From PALSA-1004 sp963829085 (lineage in GTDB: Bacteria > Pseudomonadota > Gammaproteobacteria > Burkholderiales > SG8-41), in the NCBI GenBank assembly GCA_963829085.1, contig CAWHHJ010000005.1, positions 310,001 through 374,000 on the forward strand: 64,000 nt of DNA, read 5' to 3'. Below the pieces are notes generated by a model. That model did not search any database. It was given only the letters and a program-made list of their open reading frames with translations, and was not told where the DNA came from. Below are positions 55,166-64,000 of this stretch, piece by piece. How positions within the stretch are numbered: the stretch's first letter is position 1; each line of letters begins with the position of its first letter. The position numbers were made by a program, and so were the translations under genes.

Positions 55166-55513
55166 GATCCGCTCGGTCGAAGTGCCCGCTGCGCAATACG
55201 CGACCTTCGTATTCCATCGCGTCTTGATCGATGTCACGACTGCGCCGGCTGCCCTGCTGTGCGCCTTCGCTTACACACTCGTGCCGCTTCGCGCTCGCGC
55301 GCAGCTGTAAATCGACAGTTGCTATCAGCGGCGGCCCGCACCATTTGTGAATGGACTTGGCACCGGACGCGCACCGTCCACTGGGGCTGCGTCGTGTGCG
55401 TATGCGCCGCTAAGGCCGATGCAGGACATGCGACGATCGTATGCCGCGCTTGCTGTAAGATTGAGTGACCGCGTGAGTTCGACTCGGCGAATGTGGTCAC
55501 CGATACGGAATAA
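55166..55513. other. Gap with a possible coding stub
   Basis: The plus strand from about 55180 to 55311 reads EVPAAQYATFVFHRVLIDVT then TAPAALLCAFAYTLVPLRAR and AQL-stop, which looks protein-like (a hydrophobic C-terminus) but I cannot name it and it has no start. Confidence 0.35.
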
Positions 55514-56527
55514 ATGATAACGAACAAGATGGATCGTTTAGCAGCGCGCAAAATCAAGTTTAGTGTTTTGATCAGGTCACTGGCGTTCACGGCTCTGATC
55601 ACAACCGTCGTCACCGACGCTCAAGCTCAGAAGTGGCCCGAGAAGCCGGTTCGGATCGTGACGCCGTTTGCGCCGGGCGGCGGAACTGATGTGTTCGCAC
55701 GCATCCTTGCCCAGCGCTTCTCCGAAGTATTTGGCCAGCAATTCTTCGTCGACAATCGGCCGGGCGCTGGGTCAACTACAGGAACCGAGTTCGTCGCCAG
55801 GGCGCCCGCCGACGGCTACACGTTCCTCATGACTTCCGCATCGTTTTCTTTCAATCCGGGTCTTTACCCTAAGCTGCGGTATGACTCGATGAAGGATTTC
55901 GCGCCGGTGTCGCAAGTGGTCGCCGTGCCTATTGTCATCGCAGTACTACCGACGTTCCCCGCAAACTCGCTGCAGGATCTCATCAAGCTTGCGAAGTCAA
56001 AGCCGGGACAAATTCTGTATTCGTCGGCAGGTCCGGGTAGCGCGATGCATCTGGCGGGCGCCCTGTTCAGCGTTGTGTCGAAATCCGACTTAACTCACGT
56101 CCCGTACAAGGGCGCGCCGGCGGCAGCTATGGCAGTACTTGGAGGGGAGGCCATCGTCACATTCGCGACCATCGAGACCGTGCTGCCGCTCGTGCACGGA
56201 AAGAAATTGCGACCGCTTGCCGTATCAACCAGCGAACGAGCTGCGGCCCTGCCCGATGTGCCTACAGCAGCCGAAGCTGGCATCAAGGGTTATGAAGTCA
56301 CGGGATGGTACGGATTGCTCGCTCCGGCCAGCACACCGGCGGCAATCGTCGAGCAACTAAGCAGCGAAGTTCGTAAGGCCTTGGCGACGCCGGTGCTCCA
56401 GGAGCGTACAGCGCAGGAGGGCGCTAAGCCCGTCGGCAGCACGCCGCCGGAGTTTGAGCGCTTTCTGCGTGATGAGATCGCAAAATGGACACGCATCATC
56501 CGCGACCTTGGCCTCAAGCTCGATTGA
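55514..56527 (+). CDS. TctC (Bug) family tripartite tricarboxylate receptor
   Basis: A 337-residue full-length receptor. The signal runs to DAQAQ, with basic residues RKIK before the hydrophobic core. Mature motifs: KPVRIVTPFAPGGGTDVFAR, VDNRPGAGSTTGTEFVARAP, LTHVPYKGAPAAAMAVLGGE, DVPTAAEAGIKGYEVTGWYG and a C-terminal helix. It binds a small organic acid, unknown here. It lies 117 bases upstream of the MmgE/PrpD gene, in the same direction, and may supply or sense the substrate of that operon (inference). Confidence 0.93.
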   Translation: MITNKMDRLAARKIKFSVLIRSLAFTALITTVVTDAQAQKWPEKPVRIVTPFAPGGGTDVFARILAQRFSEVFGQQFFVDNRPGAGSTTGTEFVARAPADGYTFLMTSASFSFNPGLYPKLRYDSMKDFAPVSQVVAVPIVIAVLPTFPANSLQDLIKLAKSKPGQILYSSAGPGSAMHLAGALFSVVSKSDLTHVPYKGAPAAAMAVLGGEAIVTFATIETVLPLVHGKKLRPLAVSTSERAAALPDVPTAAEAGIKGYEVTGWYGLLAPASTPAAIVEQLSSEVRKALATPVLQERTAQEGAKPVGSTPPEFERFLRDEIAKWTRIIRDLGLKLD

Positions 56528-56644
56528 TGTTCGCAGATCAGGCTTCCAAGTCGCGCGAGTAAAGACGCTCCACTGGTCAACGTGCGTCACCCAGAGAGCA
56601 CACGAAGATTCGCCGAGATCGTTCTGAATAACAGAGGACAGTAA

Positions 56645-58000
56645 GTGGGCCGAGAAATTGAAACGCTTGCGGAGTTTGCGGCAAGCACACAGTGGGAAGA
56701 TGTACCCGCGCCCGTTCGCGAACATACCAAGCTTGTCGTGCTTGATACGCTCGGCGTGATACTTGCGGGTGGCGAGCGACCGGAAGTGTCCCAACTGCGC
56801 GCGCGCTTAACTCCAACCGCCGGCACGGGCGCCACTGTATATGCGCGTGGTTGGCCCGTGCACGATCCGCGTACTGCTGCGCTTCTGAACGGCATTGGCG
56901 GGCGGGCAATCGAGCTGTGCGAAGGATTGCGTCTGGTGTCGGGACAGGCCGCGATGCAGGTTTTGCCGGGAGCGCTCGCCGTGGCGGAGCACGTACAGGC
57001 AAGCGGCCGCGAGCTGCTTGCTGCCTTTGTTACCGGCTATGATCTTGCGTCCCGGTTTTGTTTCGCATTCACGCCGCGGCCGCTTGCGCACCAGAATGGC
57101 CAGGCGTCGCTGCTTGCAGCCGTGGCGGCCGGTGCGCGTCTGCGAGGGCTAGATGCGAGCGGAGTCAGTCGTGCGATGCGCATCGCAACGACGCTTGTGC
57201 TGACGCCGAGTTATACGAATGCAGTCGCGGGTGCGACGACACTGAATGTGGCAGGCGGCATGAGCGGATTTGCTGCTGCCCTTGTACCGGATCTAGCCCT
57301 GGCGGGATTCGAAGCACAGGCGAATGCGATCGAGGAATCGCTGGGCCAGCTCGTGGGCGGCGGCTTTGATCCCGCGCGTTTACTCGACGCATTGGGTGAG
57401 CGCTGGGAGATCACGCGCAATTACTTTAGATTGTATGCATGCTGTAATCCGATTCATCCGGCACTCGATTGCCTGAAGGAAACGCTTGCGAAGCTGACGC
57501 CGAAGCCGGAAGACGTCGAGCGCATCGATATCGCGACCTATCGTTTTGCATCGGTGATGCGCAACCCCGATCCACCGAATTACTTTGCATCCAAGTATTC
57601 ACTGCCGCATGCCGCAGCGACTATGGTCGTAAAAAACAGTGCAGGTTATGCCGCACTCGACGATGCAGCGTTGGCTGACCCCGTTATCGCCGCTCTGCGC
57701 CATCGCGTTCATATCACCGAAGACGCGACGATGAGCGCAGTCGCACCCCGCCTGCGGCCGGCGCGAGTAACGCTCACTCTGAAGGATGGCCGCGAGAGCA
57801 TACATGCTTGCGAGAGCCATCGCGGTGATTTCCAACAGCCATTCGAAGAGTCGGAACTGCGCGACAAATTCCATGAGCTTGCAAGCACAGTGCTCACGCC
57901 GGACGGGGTTGCGCATGTCGAGGAAGCGGTCGGACGTTGCGAGCAATGGAAAAGCGTACAGGAATTGACCGATCTCATGCGCCGCTATGGCCGCACCTAG
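56645..58000 (+). CDS. MmgE/PrpD family protein
   Basis: A 451-residue member of the 2-methylcitrate dehydratase / cis-aconitate decarboxylase superfamily. GTG start with GAGGAC upstream. Motifs: LVVLDTLGVILAGGERPEVS, NGIGGRAIELCEGL (where the family often has H-x-x-DxD), FVTGYDLASRF, YFRLYACCNPIHPALDCLKE, and KYSLPHAAATMVVKNSAGYA. It is likely a hydratase, dehydratase or decarboxylase on an organic acid. The hydantoinase follows at 17 bases, and PrpD-like genes next to TctC and hydrolases are usual in betaproteobacterial degradation operons. Confidence 0.9.
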   Translation: MGREIETLAEFAASTQWEDVPAPVREHTKLVVLDTLGVILAGGERPEVSQLRARLTPTAGTGATVYARGWPVHDPRTAALLNGIGGRAIELCEGLRLVSGQAAMQVLPGALAVAEHVQASGRELLAAFVTGYDLASRFCFAFTPRPLAHQNGQASLLAAVAAGARLRGLDASGVSRAMRIATTLVLTPSYTNAVAGATTLNVAGGMSGFAAALVPDLALAGFEAQANAIEESLGQLVGGGFDPARLLDALGERWEITRNYFRLYACCNPIHPALDCLKETLAKLTPKPEDVERIDIATYRFASVMRNPDPPNYFASKYSLPHAAATMVVKNSAGYAALDDAALADPVIAALRHRVHITEDATMSAVAPRLRPARVTLTLKDGRESIHACESHRGDFQQPFEESELRDKFHELASTVLTPDGVAHVEEAVGRCEQWKSVQELTDLMRRYGRT

Positions 58001-58016
58001 ATTCGAGGATCTGAAT

Positions 58017-59444
58017 ATGTTCGATTTGATAATTCGCGGCGATCGAGTCGTCACTCCGGCCGGCGCAGATGCCTGCGACGTCGCCATTCAGGGTGAAAAA
58101 ATAGTTGCTGTCGCAGCGTTGGGCACCTTTAACAACACCGCCGCTGGTCGTGTCATGGATGCGCGCGGAAAGATTGTCATGCCGGGCGGCATTGATCCAC
58201 ATGTACATTTGAAATGGTATACGCCGCATCCGGACGGAACAGTTACTTTCACAGACCCGCCGTCGGTTGTTAGCCGGGCTGCGCTACACGGTGGAACGAC
58301 GACAATGATCGATTTCGCCCGCTGGACACATGGCAATACGATTCAGCAGGCGATCGAACGACGCCACGAAGACTGGACGGCGCAATGCTACTGCGACTAC
58401 AGCTTTCATGTCATGGTAGAAGGCGCACTGCCGCCGGAAATATTCGGTCAGCTTGCTGAAGCGTTGCGCGCCGGATATCCGACGGTGAAAATTTTTACGA
58501 CCGACATAACGCCCAGCCGCCGCGGTCGCATGGTCGACTTTGGTGATATCTGGGAGGTGTTCAAGGTGGTAGCCCAAGAACGCGGCATGTGTGTTATGCA
58601 CGGTGAAGACAATGACATCGTGATGCACATGTACGACAAGCTGATTCGCGAAGGCCGCGTGGGCTTCGAGCACATGGCGGAAGTGCACAATGCGATGTCT
58701 GAAGACCTGTCATTCCGCCGTGTGCTTGGTCTTGCCAAGAATGTCCCCGGTATCGTTCTCTACTTCATGCATGTGAGCGCTGCGTATGGTGTGGAAGCAA
58801 TACGGGAGGCTAGGGCGCGCGGCATGCCTGTCTACGGCGAGACACTTCATCAGTACTTGATGTACACCTCCGACGATTACCTACGGCCCAATGGTCAGAT
58901 CTACCACACGTACCCGTCGATCAAAGCCAAGACAGATCAGGATGCTCTCTGGGGCGGCACGGTTGATGGCACCATCCATACCGTCGCGACCGACGAGGTG
59001 TGCTGCTCGCTGAAAGTGAAGACCATGGGTAAACGCATCGACGATACGACGGGCGGCAATGTCGGCGTGGAGCCGCGGGTGGCGCTCATGTATACCGAGA
59101 TGGTCGGACGCCGGGGATATTCTCTCGAAAAGTTCGTGGACCTGGTGTCGACAAACGCGGCGCGCATCATGGGACTTTACCCGCGCAAGGGCGCGATCAC
59201 CGCGGGCGCGGATGCCGACATTGTCGTTCTGGATCCGGGTAAGCGCATGACGATTCGCAAAGAGATGTTACACGAGGCAGATTACACGCCGTGGGAGGGG
59301 CACGAAGTACATTCCTGGCCATCGGTCACCGTCCTGCGCGGGAAAGTTGTTGTTGACGACGGCAAGTTCTTCGGCGATCTGAGCGACGGTAAGTACCTCA
59401 AGCGCAAGATCTCCGAGGAGATACGCGGCGGGGCCAATCTGTAA
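58017..59444 (+). CDS. Hydantoinase/dihydropyrimidinase family amidohydrolase
   Basis: A 475-residue cyclic amidohydrolase with a binuclear metal centre. Ligands: His62 and His64 in GGIDPHVHLKW, the carboxylated Lys of YPTVKIFTTDITP, His in CVMHGEDND and YFMHVSAAYG, and Asp in HTVATDEVCC. I chose ATG 58017 (MFDLIIRGDRVVTPAG) after GAGGATCTGAAT; the frame is open ten codons more. It opens cyclic diamides such as hydantoins or dihydropyrimidines; the actual substrate is open. It is followed at 11 bases by a small unknown gene. Confidence 0.93.
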   Translation: MFDLIIRGDRVVTPAGADACDVAIQGEKIVAVAALGTFNNTAAGRVMDARGKIVMPGGIDPHVHLKWYTPHPDGTVTFTDPPSVVSRAALHGGTTTMIDFARWTHGNTIQQAIERRHEDWTAQCYCDYSFHVMVEGALPPEIFGQLAEALRAGYPTVKIFTTDITPSRRGRMVDFGDIWEVFKVVAQERGMCVMHGEDNDIVMHMYDKLIREGRVGFEHMAEVHNAMSEDLSFRRVLGLAKNVPGIVLYFMHVSAAYGVEAIREARARGMPVYGETLHQYLMYTSDDYLRPNGQIYHTYPSIKAKTDQDALWGGTVDGTIHTVATDEVCCSLKVKTMGKRIDDTTGGNVGVEPRVALMYTEMVGRRGYSLEKFVDLVSTNAARIMGLYPRKGAITAGADADIVVLDPGKRMTIRKEMLHEADYTPWEGHEVHSWPSVTVLRGKVVVDDGKFFGDLSDGKYLKRKISEEIRGGANL

Positions 59445-59455
59445 ACTTATTTGAT

Positions 59456-59791
59456 ATGGCATGTACGGATGACACGCGAGTTGTGCAATTCCTTGTCGAT
59501 ACGCTCGAACTGTGGCGGGTCGAGGCAACCGTAGAAGCGGCTCGCGCGCCTTGTGTCGCTGTTGTGCGGGTCGACAAACGCGCAATAGCATGGGTCGAGC
59601 GCGCGGCCCCGACGGATATGACATTCCGGTGGATCGTGCGCTTCGCAATCGATTCACTATCTGACCCGACAAAGGCGCGCGCGCGCCCATGCTCTTCACT
59701 CATCGGTCTGTTGAATGCATTGCGGATCGGGCTGAAGGTGGAGCGGGGTAGTGCGCTTCGGGTAGCAGGGGCTCCTGCGCGCAGTGCATGA
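59456..59791 (+). CDS. Small protein of unknown function in the hydantoinase operon
   Basis: A 111-residue protein, 11 bases after the hydantoinase and overlapping the CobW start by four bases (ATGA). Helical, with Arg-rich stretches: VVQFLVDTLELWRVEATVEA, PTDMTFRWIVRFAIDSLSDP and LIGLLNALRIGLKVERG. No signal, span, Cys cluster or known domain. Tight coupling on both sides argues for a role tied to the amidohydrolase or its metal supply. Confidence 0.65.
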   Translation: MACTDDTRVVQFLVDTLELWRVEATVEAARAPCVAVVRVDKRAIAWVERAAPTDMTFRWIVRFAIDSLSDPTKARARPCSSLIGLLNALRIGLKVERGSALRVAGAPARSA

Positions 59792-60823
59792 TCCCCGTGT
59801 CTCTCATTACCGGGTTTCTCGGGAGCGGCAAAACGACGCTGCTCGCGCATATGCTGCGCGACCCCGCAATGAGCCGCACCGCGATAATTATCAATGAGTT
59901 CGGTGCTGTCGGTCTCGACCATGACCTGATCGAAACGAGTGACGAGAGCTTTATCCAGCTCTCCAACGGTTGTCTTTGTTGCAATGTCAGAACCGATCTA
60001 GTGCTGACGCTCATTGATCTCGCGTCGCGACGCTCAGCAGGAACGGTGCCGTGCTTTGAGCGTGTCGTGATAGAGACGAGCGGACTCGCGGACCCGGCGC
60101 CCATTCTTCATGCATTGATGACGGACAGCGGCGTCTGTGAAAATTACGCGCTCGACGACGTCATCACTACGGTCGATACTGTCACGGGGCTGTCGACTAT
60201 CGAGAAGCACCCTGAGTCAGTGCGACAGGTCGCAGTCGCCGATCGAATCATATTGACAAAAACGGACCTCGCGCCTGCCGGAACAGCAGCAATATGCAAG
60301 CGAATTTCCAGCATCAATCCAAGCGCACCAGTTACTATCGCCATAAACGGAGTGCTTGACGCTTCTACATTATTTCGGTCTCTCGGTCCGCGCAGCGTCG
60401 ATATCCTCGAAAGCGTCAGCAGGTGGATGCCGCCGGAATCCGCGAATGGCAAATCCTACGGACACCAACATACCGAAGAGATTTCCACATTTTGCATCGT
60501 GCGAGAGCAGCCGCTGCACGGCGTAACGCTCGCGCTTCTGCTGTCTGCGCTGGCCGACAATTGCGGCGCAGACTTGCTGCGCGATGAAAGGCATTGTCGC
60601 GATCACCGAAGAACCCGAGCGCCCTGCGGTGATTCACGGGGTTCAGCACGTGTATCACGCGCCGGTATGGCTCGATCACTGGCCATCGGACGATCGCCGC
60701 ACGCGCATCGTCTTCATCGGCCGCAACATCCGGCAGACGTGGGTGCTCGCGCTTATCGACTTACTCGATGCGGAAGTCAGCGACCAGACTATGCGTCTAG
60801 GCGCAACCGCCGGAGCGATCTGA
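59788..60823 (+). pseudogene. CobW/COG0523-type GTPase, one frameshift
   Basis: A G3E-family metallochaperone-type GTPase of about 345 residues. N-terminal Walker A VSLITGFLGSGKTTLL, the GCxCC metal motif in LSNGCLCCNVRTD, IETSGLADP and ILTKTDLA. A His motif GHQHTEE follows. The CobW C-terminal domain starts at CIVREQPLHG and is broken at about 60583 by one extra base; the other frame continues MKGIVAITEEPERPAVIHGV and ends FIGRNIRQTWV and a short tail. Such proteins load zinc or cobalt; placed after a metal-dependent hydrolase it may metallate it (inference). Confidence 0.85.
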
Positions 60824-60917
60824 CCGGCGCTACGGCAAAGTCGCGCAACACATTGTTACTTTTTTTCCGGGATATCAGGCTGCCGCGAGTCCTCTAATGC
60901 ACAGGAGGACTCAAATC

Positions 60918-61124
60918 ATGAGATTAACGAAGACAGCTTTTGTGGTATCGACACTTGCAGCATTGGGAGGCTGCGTGGCTGTGCCGGCGGGACCTGGTTA
61001 CTACGCACCGCAAGCGGCCTACTACGGACCTGCACCGGCCTATTATGGACCGCCGGCGTATTACGGTCCTTCAGTCGGCGTTGGCGTATACGGCGGCTAT
61101 TGGGGACGGCGTCACTGGCACTGA
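60918..61124 (+). CDS. Small Tyr/Pro/Gly-rich lipoprotein
   Basis: A 68-residue lipoprotein: signal MRLTKTAFVVSTLAALGGC, then repeats of the form YYGP (GYYAPQAAYYGPAPAYYGPP and further) and an end with GGYWGRRHWH. AGGAGG is 12 bases before the ATG. Such YYGP proteins are common envelope proteins in betaproteobacteria, role unknown. Confidence 0.75.
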   Translation: MRLTKTAFVVSTLAALGGCVAVPAGPGYYAPQAAYYGPAPAYYGPPAYYGPSVGVGVYGGYWGRRHWH

Positions 61125-61171
61125 TGGCCTTGTGCCGCACTTAGTAGTGCCTGCGCCTGCATTGCAGACAG

Positions 61172-61793
61172 CTAGTACTCGACGGGCACCGGATCGAGAC
61201 TACGCCACATGTACCAGGTCGCGACTGAACGCCAGGGCTTCCAGCTTTTCGCGATCGCGTTTATCTTGAGCTTTGACAGCGGCTTCCCCTCGTTGTAATG
61301 CAGGCTCATTGCTCGCTGTAGACCGATATCGTCGAGCGGCAGCACGTCCGGTCGCGACATGTAGAAAATTAAAAACATCTCTGCCGTCCAGCGGCCGACG
61401 CCGCGCACCTGCGTGAGCTCAGAGATTAACTCGTCATCAGACATCTCTTTCCAGCGCGCGACCCTCATGCGGCCCTCGACGAAATGGCGGGCCAGATCGT
61501 GCAGATAGACGACTTTACTGCGCGAGAGTCCGCACAATCGCAGTGCGTCCGCATCGTGCGCATGAATCATTTCGGGGAGCATCTCCGGGTACTGTGGCCG
61601 TCAACTTGTCCCAGACGCTTTGTGCGGCTTTGACCGAAATCTGTTGACCTACGATCGACCTGGCAAGCGTGTTGAACGCATCGCCCCGCGAGCGAAGTGT
61701 AAGCCCGCGCGAACGCGCGGCGAGTTTCTTGATCACGGGATCGCTGGCGGACAACTCGCGCGTGGCTTGCTTCCAGTAGTCGGGGACCGCCAT
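61172..61793 (-). pseudogene. DNA-3-methyladenine glycosylase II-like (HhH-GPD), one frameshift
   Basis: A base-excision glycosylase of about 206 residues. First frame: MAVPDYWKQATRELSASDPV and LARSIVGQQISVKAAQSVWD. After a lost or added base near 61587 the second frame gives YPEMLPEMIHAHDADALRLC and the helix-hairpin-helix LTQVRGVGRWTAEMFLIFYM, with the catalytic Asp in VLPLDDIGLQRA. It removes alkylated bases. Either an assembly indel or a recent break. Confidence 0.85.
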
Positions 61794-61797
61794 GGCG

Positions 61798-62358
61798 TTA
61801 TGTGCTGCCTTTCATTCTTAACTTGCGCCGCTGCCACTCACTGACAACATACCATCGCCATGCGAGCCGTGTCACCGCGTACCCAACGGCGCTTAACAGC
61901 AGTGCTAGCAGCGGCAGCCCGACAAGCAGTGGTTTGCCGATCGAGAACAACCAATCTGCAGCCGCTGCTAACCACCCGGCGAAATCATTGCCGTCAACGT
62001 CAAACGTCATGGACGGCATCTCACTGCTGCTATCGCCCAACACCAGTTGCCCGAGCTTGAAAGCCACATAGTACAAGGGCACGATGGTGAACGGATTCGT
62101 ATATAGCGTAACGACTATGGCGATGGGTAAGTTGACGCGGAATGCTACAGCGAGCAGGGCGCTGACGGCAAACTGCACCGGATTGCTGCCGGGTACCAGA
62201 CCCGCAAACATGCCAACGGCGACGCCGCCGGCCACCGAACGACGGTGGAGATGCCAGAGATTGTGATGCCGGAACCATGACCCGAAACGGATCATGTAGC
62301 GGTTTTCGCTGATCGCAGCGTGCGTAGGCAGGTACTTCCTAAAGAACTTGCGAGGCAT
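61798..62358 (-). CDS. DUF2062 membrane protein
   Basis: A 186-residue integral membrane protein: a basic N-terminus (MPRKFFRKYLPTHAAI), WHLHRRSVAGGVAVGMFAGL, VNLPIAIVVTLYTNPFTIVP, and a last span LLVGLPLLALLLSAVGYAVT. The PGSNPVQF and TNPFTIVPLYY motifs are typical of DUF2062. It is divergent from comEC, a neighbour seen in many betaproteobacteria. Function unknown. Its stop lies four bases from the glycosylase start. Confidence 0.9.
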   Translation of the reverse strand: MPRKFFRKYLPTHAAISENRYMIRFGSWFRHHNLWHLHRRSVAGGVAVGMFAGLVPGSNPVQFAVSALLAVAFRVNLPIAIVVTLYTNPFTIVPLYYVAFKLGQLVLGDSSSEMPSMTFDVDGNDFAGWLAAAADWLFSIGKPLLVGLPLLALLLSAVGYAVTRLAWRWYVVSEWQRRKLRMKGST

Positions 62359-62420
62359 GAGACAAACTGTATTCTACCTAGATTCGTAGTCCATCGGGGA
62401 GGCGGACGCGTTGTATACAC

Positions 62421-64000
62421 ATGAACATGCTTGCAATTGATTCGTTCGTGCGTCTGTTCGTAGTTTGCTTTGCGGCCGGTGTCTGGTGGCTGCAATCGCA
62501 GTCCGCACTGCCGGTCGTCGATTGGTATTGGGGCGCTCCGTTGCTGGCAGTGGCACTGCTGGTCCTCGCACCGGTGCAGTCTACAACGATGCGTCATATA
62601 TATCGCGTATTCGCCGCCGGGGCATGCGTGCTTTGCGGTTTCCTATGGGCAGCCTTATTTGCTCAATTCCGGTTAGCCGATGCCTTATCTCCTGAATGGG
62701 AGGGCGAAGATATTCGCGTCGTCGGCGTCGTAGCGTCGATGCCTCAGCCTTACGAACGGAGCGTACGTTTTGAGTTCGACGTCGAACGTGTATTGACTGC
62801 TGATGCGGTCGTTCCAGCACATATTGTGCTCTCATGGTGGAAGAGCGCCGCGCTGGCAACGTCCGACGTTCGTGCCGGGGAGCGCTGGCAACTCACCGTC
62901 CGATTGCGGCGGCCGCATGGAACGCTCAACCCGCACGGATTCGACTACGAAGCATGGTTGCTCGAGCGCGGCATCCGCGCCACGGGTTATGTTCGCCCCG
63001 GCAGCGCGAACATACGCCTTTCAACTCTGGTCATCAGACCGGGATATCTGATTGAACGCGTGCGTGAGGCGGTGCGCGCACGCATTGAGAGTGCTTTGCC
63101 GCAAGCGACATATGCAGGCGTGCTCTCGGCGCTCGCTATCGGTGATCAGCGTGCGATCAGTCCCGACCAGTGGCAGGTATTCACACGCACCGGTGTCAAC
63201 CATCTTATGAGCATATCGGGCTTACATGTCACCATGATCTCAGGTCTCGTTTTTGCCATGATTTATTGGCTCTGGCGACGTAACGTGCATTTAACGCTGG
63301 CGTTGCCGGCACGCAAAGCGGCGGTGGTCGCCGGTTTCCTCACGGCCCTTGCGTACGCGTGGCTGTCGGGATTCGCGTTACCGGCACAACGCACCGTGTA
63401 CATGCTCGCAGTAGTCGCCGTCGCTTTATGGTCGGGCCGTATCACTTCCGCGTCGGTAGTGCTCAGCGCCGCCTTATTCATTGTTCTCCTTATCGACCCG
63501 TGGGCAGTGCTCGCACCCGGTTTCTGGCTGTCGTTCGGCGCGGTCGGTTTGATCTTGTTCGTGACGGCCGGGCGGCTGGCCCAGTCACATTGGTTCGTTA
63601 CTTGGGCGCGCGTGCAATGGACGATTACGCTCGGTCTGATTCCGTTGCTGCTGGCCATGTTTCAGCAGATCTCACTCGTTTCACCACTTGCAAACGCGAT
63701 TGCGATTCCCGTCGTGAGCCTGGCTGTTGTTCCGCTCACGCTAATCGGTGTTGCGATGCCTTTCGATGCCGTTCTACATCTCGCTCATCTGGTCATGTCC
63801 GTATGCGGCGCTATGCTCGAGTGGATGAGCGCACTGCCGGTTTCGGTCTGGCAGCAGCATGCACCGCCGATGTGGACGGTAGTCGTTGCGATGGTAGGCA
63901 TACTCTGGATGCTGTTACCGCGCGGGTTCCCGGCGCGTTGGATCGGCGCGATCGCGTTATTGCCCGTGTTTCTTGTCCTGCCGTTGCTGCCGGCGCAAGG
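62421..64000 (+). CDS. comEC: DNA uptake channel ComEC/Rec2, 5' part (runs off the window)
   Basis: An open frame from ATG 62421 to the window end, at least 526 residues. An N-terminal membrane region, the OB-fold DUF4131 domain (VRVVGVVASMPQPYERSV-like segment and RLRRPHGTLNPHGFDYEAWL), and the competence domain: LALAIGDQR-like LSALAIGDQRAISPDQWQVF, FTRTGVNHLMSISGLHVTMI, and LPAQRTVYMLAVVAVAL. It would transport single-stranded DNA across the inner membrane during natural transformation. No C-terminal metallo-beta-lactamase domain is reached. A second ATG follows two codons on. Confidence 0.95.
   Translation, partial: MNMLAIDSFVRLFVVCFAAGVWWLQSQSALPVVDWYWGAPLLAVALLVLAPVQSTTMRHIYRVFAAGACVLCGFLWAALFAQFRLADALSPEWEGEDIRVVGVVASMPQPYERSVRFEFDVERVLTADAVVPAHIVLSWWKSAALATSDVRAGERWQLTVRLRRPHGTLNPHGFDYEAWLLERGIRATGYVRPGSANIRLSTLVIRPGYLIERVREAVRARIESALPQATYAGVLSALAIGDQRAISPDQWQVFTRTGVNHLMSISGLHVTMISGLVFAMIYWLWRRNVHLTLALPARKAAVVAGFLTALAYAWLSGFALPAQRTVYMLAVVAVALWSGRITSASVVLSAALFIVLLIDPWAVLAPGFWLSFGAVGLILFVTAGRLAQSHWFVTWARVQWTITLGLIPLLLAMFQQISLVSPLANAIAIPVVSLAVVPLTLIGVAMPFDAVLHLAHLVMSVCGAMLEWMSALPVSVWQQHAPPMWTVVVAMVGILWMLLPRGFPARWIGAIALLPVFLVLPLLPAQ

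Overview
The window is about 58% GC by eye and reads as a betaproteobacterial chromosome, probably a soil or freshwater lineage near Burkholderiales or Nitrosomonadales. The support is TctC (Bug) and ABC_sub_bind-type orphan binding proteins, a PEP-CTERM protein, the mltD-gloB-methyltransferase-rnhA-dnaQ neighbourhood and a DUF2062-comEC pair. Taxonomy is inferred from gene content only.

Region 1 (1-5953) is the 3' part of a di/oligopeptide ABC importer operon: the tail of the binding protein, an exported M3 metallopeptidase, two permeases and one protein fusing both ATPases. Region 2 (5950-12950) is housekeeping: mltD, gloB, a YafS-like methyltransferase, rnhA, dnaQ, a frameshifted nudC, small envelope proteins and an Hsp20. 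Region 3 (13.1-19.5 kb) has three tiny conserved-looking ORFs, then a divergent LuxR-type response regulator and a kaiC-kaiB-kaiB-hybrid histidine kinase operon. Region 4 (19.8-31.4 kb) holds small membrane and exported proteins, a PAS-EAL protein whose EAL domain has lost catalytic residues, a VOC protein, exonuclease III, a RES-domain protein, a patatin-like lipoprotein, a Gly/Gln-rich protein and a SYLF protein.

Region 5 (28-54.5 kb) is a plastic accessory zone. It holds at least eleven complete, frameshifted, truncated or chimeric ABC_sub_bind genes without any permease or ATPase. Among them lie an IS1182-type insertion sequence, a short tyrosine recombinase, remnants of a serine recombinase and of another integrase, a tRNA-Val 3' half, a Tat-exported amidohydrolase, broken and intact TctC genes, a wrecked FAD monooxygenase and dispersed intergenic repeats. 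Many paralogs share a leader with CATAATGG just ahead of the ribosome binding site.

Region 6 (55.5-60.8 kb) looks like one catabolic operon: TctC receptor, MmgE/PrpD protein, hydantoinase/dihydropyrimidinase, a small unknown protein and a CobW-type GTPase. Region 7 (60.9-64 kb) has a Tyr/Pro-rich lipoprotein, a frameshifted DNA glycosylase, DUF2062 and the start of comEC, which runs off the window.

One to three base indels interrupt many otherwise well conserved genes (nudC, the Kai-linked kinase, the EAL protein, cobW, the glycosylase). Some may be assembly errors; in the SBP array real decay is likely as well. No CRISPR array, rRNA or complete tRNA was seen.
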